The notes: generated from the letters alone by a model not told the origin. Shown: positions 48,282 through 60,453, counted from the stretch's first letter. The stretch: DNA of 64,000 nucleotides from Alteromonas sp. RKMC-009 (GCF_003584565.2 NZ_CP031010.1:2294001-2358000); one strand, 5' to 3'. Translations and numbers: made by a program.

Positions 48282-51104
48282 ATGCAAGAAAGCGTGATGA
48301 AAGCGTGGTGGGATTCCTCGCATATGGCGGGCGCCAATGCTGCCTATGTGGAAGAGTTGTACGAAATGTACATCGACAATCCACAAAGCGTTTCAGATAC
48401 ATGGCGTCAAGTGTTCGATACCCTACCGAAAGTTGACGGCGTAGAACTGGAAAGCAACCATACGTCAATTCGTAATCAATTCAGGCAGCTCGCTGCCCTT
48501 GGACCAACAGCCAGGATGTCTTCATCTGCCAGTCAGGAAGGCTCCGCTCCTTCAGATGACCGTCAGGTTAAAGTTCTTCAGCTGATTAACGCGTATCGTT
48601 TTCGTGGTCACCAGAATGCAAATCTCGACCCGCTTGGACTTTGGAAACAAACTAAAGCCCGCGATTTGGATCTCTCTCATCACTCTCTGACAGATGCAGA
48701 CCTCGACGTTAACTTTAATGTCGGTTCTTATGCTATCGGTCAGGACAGCATGTCGCTACGTGACCTGTTCAAATCTCTTAACCGCACTTACTGCGAATCT
48801 ATCGGTGCAGAATACATGCACATTACCGATACTGAGCAGAAGCGCTGGTTACAACAACGCATCGAATCTGTAGAAGCCAGCCCGCAAATCTCTAAAGAAG
48901 AGAAGCTTGCTATCCTTAAAGGGCTGACAGCTGCTGATGGTATGGAAAAATACCTGGGTGCAAAATTCCCGGGTGCTAAGCGCTTCTCACTTGAAGGTGG
49001 TGATGCACTGGTTCCGATGCTTAAAGGCCTTATTACTGAAGCCGGAACCGTTGGCACTAAAGAAGTGGTAATCGGTATGGCTCACCGTGGCCGTCTGAAC
49101 GTACTTATAAACGTGCTGGGTAAAAACCCGTCTGTACTGTTCGACGAGTTCTCCGGAAAACATGACAATACGTTAGGTTCCGGTGACGTTAAGTACCACG
49201 CTGGTTTCTCTTCAGATTTCGCAACGCCCGGCGGTAATGTTCACCTGGCGCTGGCGTTTAACCCGTCTCACCTTGAAATTGTTAACCCGGTAGTTATGGG
49301 CTCTGTACGTGCACGTATTGACCGCCGCAACGACGATTTCAATAAAGTGCTGCCAATTACCATTCACGGTGACTCTGCGATTGCCGGTCAGGGTGTTGTG
49401 CAGGAAACCTTTAACATGTCTCAGACACGTGGTTTCGCTGTTGGCGGTACAGTGCGTATCGTAATCAACAACCAGGTTGGTTTCACAACGTCCAAGACTG
49501 AAGATACCCGTTCGACTCAGTATTGTACTGACATTGCGAAGATGGTTCAGGCGCCTATTTTCCATGTGAATTCTGACGATCCTGAAGCGGTGATGTTTGT
49601 GACTAAACTGGCCCTTGAGTATCGTAATAAATTCAAAAAAGACGTGGTTATCGATCTGGTTTGTTACCGTCGTCATGGTCACAATGAGTCTGATGAGCCG
49701 AATGCGACTCAGCCATTGATGTATCAAAAAATTAAAAAGCATCCTGTTCCCCGTCAGATCTATGCTGACCAATTAATTGCTGAGGGTACAATTGAAAGTC
49801 GTGATGCTGAACGTTTCATTGAAGAATACCGTGCAGCATTAGATCATGGTGCTTGTGTGGTAGAAGAATGGCGTCCGATGACAGAGCATTCTGTAGACTG
49901 GACTCCTTATATCGGTCACGATTGGGATGCACCTTACGACGGCAGTTTGCCTATCGAAAAACTGAAGTCTCTTGCTGAAAGTATCAGTAGTTATCCGGAA
50001 GACTTCAAACTGCATTCACGTGTAAATAAAGTCTATCAGGACCGTAAGGCCATGGCATCCGGTGAAAAACCTCTTGATTGGGGTATGGCCGAGAACCTGG
50101 CGTATGCATCGATTGTTGACGATGGTAGTAGCATCCGTATGACCGGTCAGGACTCAGGTCGTGGTACCTTCTTCCACCGTCATGCTGTACTGCACAACCA
50201 AACTGACGCTTCTACCTATATGCCTTTACAGAATATCCGTGAAGGTCAGGGTGAAATCGAAATCTTCGATTCTGTATTATCAGAAGAAGCGGTTATGGCG
50301 TTCGAATATGGCTTTGCTACTGCGGAACCCGGTACGCTGACTATCTGGGAAGCGCAATTCGGTGACTTTGCTAACGGCGCTCAGGTTGTCTTTGACCAGT
50401 TCTTAAGCTCAGGTGAAGCGAAGTGGGGCCGTCTTTGTGGTCTGACTGTGTTACTTCCACACGGTTACGAAGGGCAGGGACCAGAACACAGTTCTGCACG
50501 TCTTGAACGTTTCCTGCAATTATGTGCTGACCACAACTGGCAGGTATGTATCCCGTCTACGCCGGCTCAGGTGTTCAATATGATTCGTCGTCAGGTTGTA
50601 CGTCCAATGCGTAAGCCTCTGATTGTCATGTCACCTAAGTCATTACTGCGCCACCCGCTGGCCATTTCTTCTTTAGAGGAACTGTCTGAAGGCGTGTTTA
50701 AGAACGTTATCGGTGAGATTGATGATATCGATCCGGCTGGCGTGAAACGCGTGGTGATGTGTTCAGGTAAAGTGTACTACGATCTGCTTGACCAGCGTCG
50801 TAAGAATGAACAGACCGATGTGGCTATTATCCGTCTTGAACAGTTGTATCCGTTCCCTCAGGAAGAAGCAGCAAAAATTGTTGCCGAATACAGCCATGTT
50901 AAAGATTGGGTATGGTGTCAGGAAGAGCCTCAAAATCAGGGCGCCTGGTACAGCAGCCAGCATCACTTCTGGCAAGCCATCCCTGATGGTGCAAAATTAT
51001 CATATGCGGGACGTGAAGCATCGGCTTCTCCTGCCGTAGGCTATCTATCCGTTCACAACCAGCAACAGAAAGCCCTGGTTGAAGACGCACTCACGATTAA
51101 ATAA
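48282..51104 (+). CDS. sucA: 2-oxoglutarate dehydrogenase E1 component
   Basis: A 940-residue thiamine-diphosphate enzyme that decarboxylates 2-oxoglutarate and passes the succinyl group to SucB. The N-terminal [22 protein letters not shown] matches the segment that docks on E2. The TPP site includes [25 protein letters not shown] and NNQVGFTTS. The C-terminal half has [10 protein letters not shown] and [24 protein letters not shown]. Length is close to E. coli SucA (933). Confidence 0.97.
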   Translation: MQESVMKAWWDSSHMAGANAAYVEELYEMYIDNPQSVSDTWRQVFDTLPKVDGVELESNHTSIRNQFRQLAALGPTARMSSSASQEGSAPSDDRQVKVLQLINAYRFRGHQNANLDPLGLWKQTKARDLDLSHHSLTDADLDVNFNVGSYAIGQDSMSLRDLFKSLNRTYCESIGAEYMHITDTEQKRWLQQRIESVEASPQISKEEKLAILKGLTAADGMEKYLGAKFPGAKRFSLEGGDALVPMLKGLITEAGTVGTKEVVIGMAHRGRLNVLINVLGKNPSVLFDEFSGKHDNTLGSGDVKYHAGFSSDFATPGGNVHLALAFNPSHLEIVNPVVMGSVRARIDRRNDDFNKVLPITIHGDSAIAGQGVVQETFNMSQTRGFAVGGTVRIVINNQVGFTTSKTEDTRSTQYCTDIAKMVQAPIFHVNSDDPEAVMFVTKLALEYRNKFKKDVVIDLVCYRRHGHNESDEPNATQPLMYQKIKKHPVPRQIYADQLIAEGTIESRDAERFIEEYRAALDHGACVVEEWRPMTEHSVDWTPYIGHDWDAPYDGSLPIEKLKSLAESISSYPEDFKLHSRVNKVYQDRKAMASGEKPLDWGMAENLAYASIVDDGSSIRMTGQDSGRGTFFHRHAVLHNQTDASTYMPLQNIREGQGEIEIFDSVLSEEAVMAFEYGFATAEPGTLTIWEAQFGDFANGAQVVFDQFLSSGEAKWGRLCGLTVLLPHGYEGQGPEHSSARLERFLQLCADHNWQVCIPSTPAQVFNMIRRQVVRPMRKPLIVMSPKSLLRHPLAISSLEELSEGVFKNVIGEIDDIDPAGVKRVVMCSGKVYYDLLDQRRKNEQTDVAIIRLEQLYPFPQEEAAKIVAEYSHVKDWVWCQEEPQNQGAWYSSQHHFWQAIPDGAKLSYAGREASASPAVGYLSVHNQQQKALVEDALTIK

Positions 51105-51114
51105 AGGAACAGTG

Positions 51115-52617
51115 ATGACAATTGAGATAAAAGTTCCGGTTCTGCCTGAATCAGTTGCCGATGCGACCATTGCAACTTGGCATGTTAAAGCCGGTGATGC
51201 AGTTAAGCGCGATCAAAATCTGGTTGATATTGAGACCGATAAAGTGGTTCTGGAAGTAGTAGCACCTGCTGACGGTGTTATCGGTGAAATCCTGAACGAA
51301 GAAGGCGCGACTGTATTAGGTGAGCAAGTGATTGCGAAGCTGAGCGAAGGCGGTGAAGCACCGACTAAATTAGAAAGCAAATCTTCTGAAGCTAAAGCTG
51401 AATCTAAAGAAGCCGCACCAGCAGCTTCCGGCAAAACCAGCGATGTAAAAGTACCCGTACTGCCTGAGTCAGTTGCTGATGCAACTATTGCTACATGGCA
51501 TGTTGCTGTGGGTGAAGCAGTAAGTCGCGACCAGAACCTTGTTGACATCGAAACCGATAAAGTGGTTCTTGAAGTTGTTGCACCTGCAGATGGTTCTCTG
51601 GCAGAAATTCTGGCAGAAGAAGGTGCTACAGTAACGGCTGAAGAAGTGATTGCTAAGTTTGTTGAAGGTGCAGCTTCCGGTAAAGCGGCTCCTGCAGCGG
51701 CTGAAGAAGCTGACGACAGCGATGATGGCGATGCGTTAAGCCCGTCTGTACGTCGTTTACTTGCTGAAAAAGGCGTTGATGCGTCTAAAGTAAAAGGTAC
51801 CGGCAAAAACGGTCGTATCACCAAAGAAGACGTTGAACAGTATCTGAAAGGGGGTAGTGCAGCACCTAAAGCAGCAGCTACAGCGGCTGAACCGGCAGCT
51901 AACCTGCCTGTTGGGGACCGCAGCGAAAAACGTGTTCCTATGACACGTCTTCGTAAAACAATCGCTACCCGTCTGCTGGAAGCGAAAAACTCGACTGCGA
52001 TGCTGACAACCTTCAACGAAGTGAACATGAAGCCAATCATGGATCTGCGTAAGCAGTATCAGGACAGCTTCGAGAAGCGTCACGGCATTCGTCTTGGTTT
52101 CATGTCTTTCTACGTGAAAGCAGTCACTGAAGCGTTGAAACGTTTCCCTGAAGTAAATGCATCTCTTGACGGTGATGACATTTGCTACCACAACTATTTT
52201 GATATCTCTATCGCGGTTTCTACCCCGCGTGGTCTGGTAACGCCAGTGCTGAAAGACACTGACAATCTGGGCATGGCAGGTATCGAAAAAGGCATCAAAG
52301 ATCTGGCTCTGAAAGGTCGTGACGGTAAACTGTCAATGGCTGATCTGCAGGGCGGTAACTTCACCATAACTAACGGTGGTGTGTTCGGTTCTCTGTTGTC
52401 TACGCCAATCATTAACCCGCCACAAAGCGCGATTCTGGGTATGCACAAAATCCAGGAACGTCCAATGGCAGTGAATGGCAAAGTAGAAATTCTTCCTATG
52501 ATGTACCTGGCCCTGTCTTATGACCACCGTATTATCGATGGTAAAGAGTCAGTTGGCTTCCTGGTTACTGTGAAGGAAATGCTTGAAGATCCAACACGTC
52601 TGTTACTGGACGTATAA
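51115..52617 (+). CDS. sucB: 2-oxoglutarate dehydrogenase E2 with two lipoyl domains
   Basis: A 500-residue dihydrolipoyl succinyltransferase. It carries two lipoyl domains, residues 3-77 and 110-183, with lipoyl lysines Lys43 and Lys149 in identical DIETDKVVL motifs. A peripheral subunit-binding domain (208-245, [20 protein letters not shown]) and the catalytic domain (from about 270) with [16 protein letters not shown] follow. E. coli SucB has one lipoyl domain and about 405 residues. The two domains share 59 of 72 residues, yet their DNA differs at many third positions. The ATG at 51115 follows AAAGGA; an upstream frame start inside sucA is rejected. Ala/Glu-rich linkers join the domains. 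Confidence 0.96.
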   Translation: MTIEIKVPVLPESVADATIATWHVKAGDAVKRDQNLVDIETDKVVLEVVAPADGVIGEILNEEGATVLGEQVIAKLSEGGEAPTKLESKSSEAKAESKEAAPAASGKTSDVKVPVLPESVADATIATWHVAVGEAVSRDQNLVDIETDKVVLEVVAPADGSLAEILAEEGATVTAEEVIAKFVEGAASGKAAPAAAEEADDSDDGDALSPSVRRLLAEKGVDASKVKGTGKNGRITKEDVEQYLKGGSAAPKAAATAAEPAANLPVGDRSEKRVPMTRLRKTIATRLLEAKNSTAMLTTFNEVNMKPIMDLRKQYQDSFEKRHGIRLGFMSFYVKAVTEALKRFPEVNASLDGDDICYHNYFDISIAVSTPRGLVTPVLKDTDNLGMAGIEKGIKDLALKGRDGKLSMADLQGGNFTITNGGVFGSLLSTPIINPPQSAILGMHKIQERPMAVNGKVEILPMMYLALSYDHRIIDGKESVGFLVTVKEMLEDPTRLLLDV

Positions 52618-52753
52618 GTTTTCAGGTAGTCATTGTGTGCAGGCAGCAACCCGTTGCTGTCTGTCACAGCGCTGGTTTCGAAGAATGAGGCCGGTCATAC
52701 TAATCAAGTCGCATAAGCGACTTTTGTCTTACTAAAAATCGGATAGAAACACC

Positions 52754-53920
52754 ATGAATTTGCATGAATACCAAGGTAAGCAGCTATTCAAAGAATACGG
52801 TTTACCTGTTTCTGAAGGATACGCATCAGACACACCTGAAGGTGCTGTAGAAGCGGCCGACCGCATCGGCGGTGACGAGTGGGTTGTGAAATGTCAGGTA
52901 CATGCCGGTGGTCGCGGTAAAGCGGGCGGCGTTAAACTTGTAAAAGATAAAGAAGACATTCGCGCATTTGCAGAGAAGTGGCTTGGCAAGAACCTGGTAA
53001 CTTTCCAAACTGATGAGAAAGGTCAGCCAGTAAGCAAAATCTTAGTTGAATCTTGCACTGATATCGCAAACGAATTGTACTTAGGCGCGGTTGTTGACCG
53101 TGGTACACGTCGCGTTGTTTTCATGGCATCTACTGAAGGCGGTGTTGAAATCGAGACCGTTGCAGAAGAAACGCCTGAAAAAATCCTGAAAGCTGAAATC
53201 GACCCAATCGTTGGTCCTCAGCCTTATCAGGCACGTGAAATGGCATTCAAACTGGGTCTGGAAGGCGTACAAGTAAAACAATTTACGCAAATCTTCCTGG
53301 GTCTGGCGAAAATGTTCGAAGACCTTGACCTGGCGCTGATCGAAATCAACCCGCTGGTAATCAAGACTGACGGTAACCTGCACTGCCTGGACGCCAAACT
53401 GGGTGTAGATGGTAACGCACTGTATCGTCAGAAAAAAGTGAAAGAAATGCACGATCCTTCACAGGAAGATGCCCGTGAAGCACATGCTGCCTCTTTCGAG
53501 CTGAACTACGTTGCACTTGACGGTAACGTTGGCTGTATGGTTAACGGTGCAGGTCTGGCCATGGGTACCATGGACATCGTAAACCTGCATGGCGGTAAGC
53601 CTGCAAACTTCCTGGATGTTGGTGGCGGCGCGACTAAAGAGCGTGTAGCTGAAGCATTCAAAATCATTCTGTCTGACAGCAATGTTAAAGCAGTACTGGT
53701 AAACATCTTCGGTGGTATCGTGCGTTGTGACATGATCGCTGAAGGTATCATCGGCGCAGTAAAAGAAGTAGGCGTTGAAGTACCGGTTGTTGTACGTCTT
53801 GAAGGTACAAATGCTGATCTTGGCCGTGAAGTTCTGGCGAACTCAGGTCTGGATATCATCGCTGCTGAATCGCTGACTGATGCAGCAGAAAAAGTTGTTG
53901 CTGCAGCGGAGGGCAAATAA
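52754..53920 (+). CDS. sucC: succinyl-CoA synthetase beta subunit
   Basis: A 388-residue ATP-grasp subunit that, with SucD, makes succinate and ATP or GTP from succinyl-CoA. It begins [19 protein letters not shown] and has the nucleotide-binding [15 protein letters not shown], the EINPLV metal-binding stretch and [17 protein letters not shown] near the subunit interface. Length equals E. coli SucC. It follows sucB by 136 bases and its stop overlaps sucD. Confidence 0.97.
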   Translation: MNLHEYQGKQLFKEYGLPVSEGYASDTPEGAVEAADRIGGDEWVVKCQVHAGGRGKAGGVKLVKDKEDIRAFAEKWLGKNLVTFQTDEKGQPVSKILVESCTDIANELYLGAVVDRGTRRVVFMASTEGGVEIETVAEETPEKILKAEIDPIVGPQPYQAREMAFKLGLEGVQVKQFTQIFLGLAKMFEDLDLALIEINPLVIKTDGNLHCLDAKLGVDGNALYRQKKVKEMHDPSQEDAREAHAASFELNYVALDGNVGCMVNGAGLAMGTMDIVNLHGGKPANFLDVGGGATKERVAEAFKIILSDSNVKAVLVNIFGGIVRCDMIAEGIIGAVKEVGVEVPVVVRLEGTNADLGREVLANSGLDIIAAESLTDAAEKVVAAAEGK

Positions 53921-54792
53921 TGTCAGTTTTAATTAATAAAGACACCAAAGTAATCTGTCAGGGTTTCACTGGTGGTCAGGGTACTTTCCACTCTGAACAG
54001 GCTATTGCTTACGGTACGCAAATGGTTGGCGGTGTAACGCCGGGCAAAGGCGGTACTGAGCATTTAGGTCTGCCAGTATTCAATACTGTACGTGACGCGG
54101 TAGAAGCGACGGGTGCGACTGCATCTGTTATCTACGTACCGGCTCCTTTCTGTAAAGATTCAATCGTTGAAGCGGCTGATGCTGGCATCGAGCTGATTGT
54201 TTGTATCACTGAAGGTATCCCTACGCTGGACATGCTTTACGTTAAAGAATACGTAAATGCGAAAGGCGTTCGCATGATCGGTCCTAACTGTCCGGGTGTT
54301 ATCACTCCGGGTGAGTGTAAGATTGGTATCATGCCTGGTCACATCCACAAGCCTGGTAAAGTAGGTATCGTTTCCCGCTCTGGTACACTGACGTACGAAG
54401 CGGTTAAACAAACTACTGACGAAGGTTTCGGCCAGTCTACCTGTGTTGGTATCGGTGGTGACCCAATCCCGGGTTCTAACTTCATCGACATTCTGAAAAT
54501 GTTCCAGGACGATCCACAGACTGAAGCGATTGTTATGATCGGTGAAATCGGTGGTACTGCAGAAGAAGAAGCGGCAGCGTTTATCAAAGAAAACGTAACT
54601 AAGCCGGTTGTTTCTTACATCGCGGGTGTTACAGCTCCTCCGGGTAAGCGCATGGGCCACGCCGGTGCAATTATCGCAGGTGGTAAAGGTACTGCAGACG
54701 ACAAATTCGCAGCCCTTGAAGCAGCAGGCGTTAAGACTGTTCGCTCACTGGCTGACATCGGTAAAGCACTGCGCGAGCAGACTGGCTGGTAA
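53920..54792 (+). CDS. sucD: succinyl-CoA synthetase alpha subunit
   Basis: A 290-residue subunit carrying the CoA site and the phosphohistidine in [14 protein letters not shown]. It begins with the typical [21 protein letters not shown]ossmann part, followed by [20 protein letters not shown] and GIGGDPIPG. It starts one base inside the sucC stop (TAATG). It ends the sdhCDAB-sucABCD block, closed by a strong terminator. lpd, needed for the 2-oxoglutarate dehydrogenase complex, must be elsewhere. Confidence 0.97.
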   Translation: MSVLINKDTKVICQGFTGGQGTFHSEQAIAYGTQMVGGVTPGKGGTEHLGLPVFNTVRDAVEATGATASVIYVPAPFCKDSIVEAADAGIELIVCITEGIPTLDMLYVKEYVNAKGVRMIGPNCPGVITPGECKIGIMPGHIHKPGKVGIVSRSGTLTYEAVKQTTDEGFGQSTCVGIGGDPIPGSNFIDILKMFQDDPQTEAIVMIGEIGGTAEEEAAAFIKENVTKPVVSYIAGVTAPPGKRMGHAGAIIAGGKGTADDKFAALEAAGVKTVRSLADIGKALREQTGW

Positions 54793-54813
54793 GCCTTGCT
54801 TTTTGATGATTAT

Positions 54814-54840
54814 AAAGCCCGCTGATAGCGGGCTTTTTTA
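54814..54840 (+). terminator. intrinsic terminator of sucABCD
   Basis: AAAGCCCGC (about 54814-54822) pairs with GCGGGCTTT (54828-54836), loop TGATA, followed by Ts. Confidence 0.9.
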
Positions 54841-54931
54841 ATATAAATCAATGGTTACTCTTTCTGATCCTGTATCGTGAACTATAGTTATTCCTATATC
54901 CAGCCTGTTCATGATGAATTGAAGGATGCCT

Positions 54932-56929
54932 ATGTTTTTTGGAAAAAAGAAAACCACTACTACTGAGGTTACATCGTCAGTACTGACCCGTTCTAAAAGT
55001 CTGCAAAGTAATCAAATTTCTGAATCATTTCTCAGAGAGCTGGCATTCGATGAAGGCACGGCGCTGATCATTGCTTTTGTCTCTCCTCACCTTGATTTTG
55101 CATCTGTAAGCAGACAGATAACCCAAACCGCCAGCCTTTGTAAACATGTCATCACAATCATGACTTCAGGTGAGTTGGGTGGGGGGACGACTCTTTACCA
55201 TCCTGCTCCTGAACGATGGGACAACATTGTTATCCATAGCTTTTCTTCTGCACTGATAAGTCAAATCAGTATTCACGGCGTGCCTTTATACAGTGATGAT
55301 ATTAAGAAGGGTAAACCGGTAATGCCACCTGCTGAGCGGGTCAAACGCATCGCATCAGAGTTATCCAAAGTAAATGTACCTTTTGATATAGGTAGCAGAG
55401 ACACCTTTGCCTTGACCTATTTTGACGGCATAACTGCCAGTGAGGATTTTTTCACTCAGGCTTTGTACAAAGTGAAACGGTTCCCCTGTTTCTTCATAGG
55501 TGGCAGTGCAGGGGGAAAGCTGGATTTTAAACAGGCTGACATTGCCCTTAACGGAGAAATAAAATCTAATCAGGTTTTACTCGCATTCTGTAAGTTATCC
55601 CGAAACTACCGTTACGGGATCATGAAAAGCCATAACTTTGTGACCACGGGTACGGGGTTTACCGTGGCCAAATTCGACCCGCTTACCCGAACCCTGCATT
55701 CAGTACTTGATAAAGATATGTCGCTGCGCACACCAGTTGACGCATTAGCGCGGCATTTTAAATGTTCTGCCGGAGAACTGGACAGCAAACTGACCAGTCA
55801 CTCATTCGGTATTGATATCGACAAGAGTATTTATATCCGCTCTGTAGCTTCAATCAATGATGATGGCAGCATCCGTTTCTTCAGCGATATGGGGTTTGGC
55901 GAATACTTACAACTGGTTAAGGCTACAGATTTTAAGCAATCTTTGCAGCGGGACTTTGATAATTTTCTGAGAGGGAAAAACGGAAAACCTGTGGCGCTGA
56001 TTGCCAATGACTGTATTTTAAGGCGATTAAACAATCCGGATAATTTAAGCGGGATTGGTACATTTGATCAGGTGGTTGTGTCAGGTTTTTCCACATTTGG
56101 TGAATATCTGGGGTTACATCAGAATCAGACAGTAACGGCCATCGGTTTCTTCAAACATGATGAGCAACAGTCATATTTTGATGAATATGTTACCAATTTC
56201 CCGTTTCACCTGGCTGCATTTTCAAATTATCACATGCAGGCAAAACTTATCAGTATGAGCAATATCAATATGTTGCAGAGCAAGTTAATTGAGCAGACAG
56301 AGAAATTCCATCCCTTACTCAAAGAATCTACCGGACAGTTAAAGTTTGTTGCATCTCAGGCCAGTGATTCAGCAAACCGTCAGTTAGAGCTTGGAAAGCA
56401 ATTTGATTTCTTCATGCAACAAATTGCCCGTCAGGAGCATGAACGTGCTGAATTATCTGGTGGTATGGACAGGCTCCGTGAAAGTGCAGAGAAGATTGTA
56501 AACATTATTCAGTCTATCAGCGGTATTGCCGAACAAACTAACTTACTGGCGTTAAATGCAGCGATTGAGGCTGCACGTGCAGGTGAAGCCGGGCGTGGTT
56601 TTGCTGTTGTGGCTGACGAAGTCAGAGCGCTCAGTCAGCGTACCCAGTCAAGTCTTAAAGAAACCGGCGATACGATCAATGAAGTCTCTGCGTCTATAGA
56701 CGGGATATCCTCTGCTATCGACAGTATTAACGGATTGCTACAGGAAATTGAGTCCGGATCGGTAAGTTTAAGCAGCGAATTAGCGGCCTTATCGGAGTCT
56801 TCTTCCGGTGCAAGTCAACGTGCTGAAGAAGGCATTAAGCGGGCAGATGCTGCATACAGTCAGATGCAGGAAATTGAAGCCGAAACACAATTGATAGATA
56901 AACTGAATCAGCTTGCTAAATCTCAATAG
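54932..56929 (+). CDS. soluble FIST-domain methyl-accepting chemotaxis receptor
   Basis: A 665-residue protein with no membrane helix or signal peptide. Residues about 40-420 form FIST N and C sensory domains ([69 protein letters not shown]), a domain proposed to bind small ligands such as amino acids. The remainder is a methyl-accepting signalling domain with the conserved hairpin tip [36 protein letters not shown], which contacts CheA and CheW. So it should be a cytoplasmic chemoreceptor. ATG 54932 is preferred over 54926 because GAAGG abuts the latter. No che genes lie nearby. Confidence 0.87.
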   Translation: MFFGKKKTTTTEVTSSVLTRSKSLQSNQISESFLRELAFDEGTALIIAFVSPHLDFASVSRQITQTASLCKHVITIMTSGELGGGTTLYHPAPERWDNIVIHSFSSALISQISIHGVPLYSDDIKKGKPVMPPAERVKRIASELSKVNVPFDIGSRDTFALTYFDGITASEDFFTQALYKVKRFPCFFIGGSAGGKLDFKQADIALNGEIKSNQVLLAFCKLSRNYRYGIMKSHNFVTTGTGFTVAKFDPLTRTLHSVLDKDMSLRTPVDALARHFKCSAGELDSKLTSHSFGIDIDKSIYIRSVASINDDGSIRFFSDMGFGEYLQLVKATDFKQSLQRDFDNFLRGKNGKPVALIANDCILRRLNNPDNLSGIGTFDQVVVSGFSTFGEYLGLHQNQTVTAIGFFKHDEQQSYFDEYVTNFPFHLAAFSNYHMQAKLISMSNINMLQSKLIEQTEKFHPLLKESTGQLKFVASQASDSANRQLELGKQFDFFMQQIARQEHERAELSGGMDRLRESAEKIVNIIQSISGIAEQTNLLALNAAIEAARAGEAGRGFAVVADEVRALSQRTQSSLKETGDTINEVSASIDGISSAIDSINGLLQEIESGSVSLSSELAALSESSSGASQRAEEGIKRADAAYSQMQEIEAETQLIDKLNQLAKSQ

Positions 56930-57354
56930 AATAAATGGCCGGTAAATCGATTTTGCCGGCTGTTCCTCTTACAGGCATACCGTTTTTACATCTGTGAAAA
57001 CAAGTCCTCTCAGTTATCACATTTGCGCCAATAAACTTAATCGATACAGTCCGCTATTTTAAAAGGTTTTGAGAGACAGCTGGTCATCCGGTTGCCACTC
57101 CGACAGCATTACTACAATGTTAAGTTATTGTTTTAATTGTTTTATGAATACGTATGCAGATGATTGAGCAATTTTTATCTTCCCGATAGGATGCACGCGA
57201 CACAGAGAATTGTCATTTAACGGTAATAAAAATAACTAATGGCGTTCTCAGGAACTGTTTCGCGGCGGGCCCCAACCAGTGTACCGGCAGCCCATTCTGG
57301 CGGTATGTTACCGCCGCGATAACAGATTGCCCGCATAACCTTAGGGAAAGATTG
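56930..57354 (+). promoter_or_regulatory. 425-base gap before the TonB receptor, with two hairpins
   Basis: GCCGGTAAA (56938-56946) pairs with TTTGCCGGC (56952-56960, one G-T wobble) just after the chemoreceptor stop and may end that transcript. GGCGGTA (57299-57305) pairs with TACCGCC (57309-57315), 40 bases before the receptor start, placing a hairpin in its leader. No gene is seen; promoter elements were not clear. Confidence 0.4.
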
Positions 57355-60159
57355 ATGACACAATTTAAACCAAATTTAATTCAAATGGCGATGATCGCCA
57401 CCGGATTATCCCTTACCTCTGTACCCGTATTCGCACAATCTGATGACACTCAGGCGGAAGATAATGTAGAAGTTATTCAGGTTTCAGGGATCCGCGGAAG
57501 CCTTCAGCGTGCTCAGGCTATCAAGATGGACAGCACCTCTATCGTTGAAGCGTTGTCAGCAGAAGATATCGGTAAACTGCCTGACACCAGTATTGCAGAA
57601 TCATTGTCCCGTTTGCCCGGTCTTGCGGGTGAACGTCGTAACGGACGTACCAGCGGTATTTCAGTCCGCGGTTTTAACGAGAACTATGTAGGTACATCTC
57701 TTAACGGTCGTGAACTGTTAGGTATGGGTGACAACCGTGGTGTTGAATTCGACCTTTATCCTACAGAAATCATTTCTAACATTCTGGTGTATAAAACACC
57801 TGAAGCCGGCATGACTACGCAAAACATTGGCGGTTCTATTGATTTGCAAACCGTTAAGCCGTTATCTGCAGAAAGTACTGTTACCCTCAACGGTACATTA
57901 GAAAAGAACAAGGAAGATGCCGCTAACCCTGACTTTGATAATCAGGGACACCGTTTGTCTTTTAACTTCGTTGATCAATTTCTTGATAATACGTTAGGTG
58001 TGGCGCTTACGGTTGCGACCATGGAATCTCCACGTCAGGAACAACAGTTCCGTGGCTGGGGTTATGCTGATGCGAATCCGGATAAAGCGGCCAGCGGTGT
58101 TGATGTGCCGGAAGGAACACTGGTTCTTGGCGGTCATGACTCCTTTGCCCGTTCTGCCATGATGAACCGTGATTCTGTCGCTGCTGTAATTCAATGGGCT
58201 CCGCAGGATCAATTAAATATTCAGTTCGACGCCCTGTATATCGACTTCCTCGAAGATGATGCCCGTCGCGGTGTTGAAGAAGGTGGCGCAGAGTGGGGAA
58301 CCGGTGACTACACGATTACCGGCGTTGAAGATGGCCTGGTGTCTTCGGGCTATTACGATGGCTTCTACAGTGTGGTACGCAACGATGTACGCCGGCAGGA
58401 AGCTGAGCTGAAAACCTTTGGTTTAAATGTTGAGTACATGCTCAATAATGACTGGAGCATCACAGCAGATATTTCAACCGGCAGTGTCGATAAAACCATT
58501 ACAGACGTAGAAAGTTACTCCGGTGTGGGCCGTACCGGTATTGACGGACGTCCCATGACAGCACGTTCGTGGGAAATGACATCCACCGGCGTAATGTATT
58601 CAGATCATCCTGAAATTGCGCCGGTTGATTTAACCGACGCCAGCCTGATCACACTGGCAGGACCGCAGACATGGGGTGCTCCCATTGTTGGTGGTGACGC
58701 CCAGGATGGCTTTGTTAACCAGCCTGTATTTGAAGAGAGCCTGGATTCCTTCCGTCTTTCTACTGAAGGTTTTGTGGAATGGGGAATTTTCTCCGGTCTG
58801 GAAGTCGGCATGGTGTATTCTGACCGTGAAAAATCTAAGGTAAATAACGGCGCTTATCTGACAGCTCCGTCTTATCCTGATGATGCAGCTATTCCTGAAG
58901 TACTTGGTGTTGTCTCCCTTGATTTCATAGGCATCAATGGTGTGCTGGCGTACGATTCTATTGGCTTGTATGACAGCGGATATTACATTGCCACAGACGC
59001 AAAACTGGTTGATGCCGGTCGTCTGGGTGATACATACACCGTGAATGAAAAACTCACCACATTGTACGGAAAACTGGATATTGATACCTCTGTAGACGAT
59101 ATCTACATCCGCGGTAATGTGGGTGTTCAGGTTGTGCGTGCCGATCAAAGTTCTCAGGGCTTCAGTACTTCCGTTAATCAGGATGGCCTGGTGGAAGCTG
59201 TGCCTGTTACGGGCGGGACCGATTACACCGATGTATTGCCGACTCTGAACCTCAGCGCAGAATTTGCCGAAGGCCAATTTCTGAGAATGGGATTAAGTAA
59301 AGTTCTGACCCGTCCGCGTATGGATGATATGCGTCCGAATACTCAGGTGACTTTCTCTTATAACAACACCAATATTCTTTCCAATAATGTTGAGAACGGT
59401 CCTTGGGGTGGCAGCTCCGGAAACCCTGAGTTGCGTCCTTACGAAGCAAATCAGTTCGACTTGTCCTACGAGAATTATTTTGCTGATACTGGTTACGTAG
59501 CCTTGTCTTATTTCTTTAAAGACATTAAGAACTGGCATCGCGAGAACGGATTATTGTCTGACTTTACTCAGGACTACATTCCGGAAATTCACCATACCCA
59601 GGATGAAGCCGCATTAGCTCCGGTGTTGTTCGAAGGCTATAAAACCAAGCCTCAGGACGGCTTTGAAGGTCTGGTCCGCGGTTATGAGATCCAGATGAGT
59701 CTGCCGGGTGATCTTATTGCTGATGCACTGTCCGGATTTGGTGTGTTTGCCAGTGCTACATTCATGGACGGTCATGCTGACGCCGCCGGTGAGGGTGGTG
59801 AAACACGGATCCCGGGATTATCCGATGAAAACTACAGCCTGACTGTTTTCTACGAAAACAGTGGTTTCGAAGTGCGGGTAGCCGGTACCAAACGTTCTGA
59901 TTATCTTACAGAAGCCCGTGGTCTGAGTCTGGCACTGTCTGATACCACCAATCAGGGTGGTACCTTCATCGACGCGCAGATTGGCTATGACTTCAGTGAG
60001 TCTGGAATTGAATCGCTGGAAGGGCTGCGCGTCACATTACAGGCTCAAAACCTGACCGACGAAGACGATATTCAGACATCGGGAACTGACAGCCGTCAGG
60101 TCCTGCTGTATCAGGCTTACGGTGCTAACTATCTGTTAGGATTCAATTACACCTTCTAA
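57355..60159 (+). CDS. TonB-dependent outer-membrane receptor
   Basis: A 934-residue outer-membrane transporter. A signal peptide (to about residue 29, VPVFAQ) is followed by an acidic stretch, a TonB-box-like VIQVSGIRGSLQRA, and a plug domain (IVEALSAEDIGKLPDTSIAESLSRLPG, SVRGFNENYVGTSLNGRELL). A 22-strand barrel ends in GANYLLGFNYTF with the terminal aromatic. The plug style is that of the Caulobacter/Xanthomonas-type receptors often used for sugars. The ATG at 57355 follows AGGGAAAG. The nearby alpha-amylase-like lipoprotein gene makes maltodextrin-like substrates possible; this is inference, and metal or vitamin substrates are not excluded. Confidence 0.9.
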   Translation: MTQFKPNLIQMAMIATGLSLTSVPVFAQSDDTQAEDNVEVIQVSGIRGSLQRAQAIKMDSTSIVEALSAEDIGKLPDTSIAESLSRLPGLAGERRNGRTSGISVRGFNENYVGTSLNGRELLGMGDNRGVEFDLYPTEIISNILVYKTPEAGMTTQNIGGSIDLQTVKPLSAESTVTLNGTLEKNKEDAANPDFDNQGHRLSFNFVDQFLDNTLGVALTVATMESPRQEQQFRGWGYADANPDKAASGVDVPEGTLVLGGHDSFARSAMMNRDSVAAVIQWAPQDQLNIQFDALYIDFLEDDARRGVEEGGAEWGTGDYTITGVEDGLVSSGYYDGFYSVVRNDVRRQEAELKTFGLNVEYMLNNDWSITADISTGSVDKTITDVESYSGVGRTGIDGRPMTARSWEMTSTGVMYSDHPEIAPVDLTDASLITLAGPQTWGAPIVGGDAQDGFVNQPVFEESLDSFRLSTEGFVEWGIFSGLEVGMVYSDREKSKVNNGAYLTAPSYPDDAAIPEVLGVVSLDFIGINGVLAYDSIGLYDSGYYIATDAKLVDAGRLGDTYTVNEKLTTLYGKLDIDTSVDDIYIRGNVGVQVVRADQSSQGFSTSVNQDGLVEAVPVTGGTDYTDVLPTLNLSAEFAEGQFLRMGLSKVLTRPRMDDMRPNTQVTFSYNNTNILSNNVENGPWGGSSGNPELRPYEANQFDLSYENYFADTGYVALSYFFKDIKNWHRENGLLSDFTQDYIPEIHHTQDEAALAPVLFEGYKTKPQDGFEGLVRGYEIQMSLPGDLIADALSGFGVFASATFMDGHADAAGEGGETRIPGLSDENYSLTVFYENSGFEVRVAGTKRSDYLTEARGLSLALSDTTNQGGTFIDAQIGYDFSESGIESLEGLRVTLQAQNLTDEDDIQTSGTDSRQVLLYQAYGANYLLGFNYTF

Positions 60160-60187
60160 TCAGCTTCTTAGCCGATAACCTCTGATT

Positions 60188-60222
60188 AAACCGTCTGTAC
60201 GTGAGTGCAGACGGTTTTTTTA
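60188..60222 (+). terminator. intrinsic terminator of the TonB receptor gene
   Basis: AAACCGTCTG (60188-60197) pairs with CAGACGGTTT (60208-60217), ten-base loop, followed by Ts. The rest of the gap to 60453 shows no gene. Confidence 0.85.
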
Positions 60223-60453
60223 ATTACAGCCATCGATTTTTCCCGTCTGCAAAATTTACCCTGCCCGGATAATATTTCCCTATTAACGGGGGAGACATCA
60301 CATACTGGTGCACATCCCGCTAGCGTTTTAATCTGCAGTTTTCTTATTAAGCTTCTGTTTTAGTTATTCATTTCATTAGTCATGGAACCGCTGCACGATT
60401 GGTACAATATATGCTGGTCATACCAGATAGAGAGCGAAAGACAGGAATAAAAA

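Noticed and set aside
51115..51669. The duplicated lipoyl stretch as an assembly artefact
   Set aside because: The two copies differ at many synonymous bases and at 13 of 72 residues, so they are genuine separate domains.
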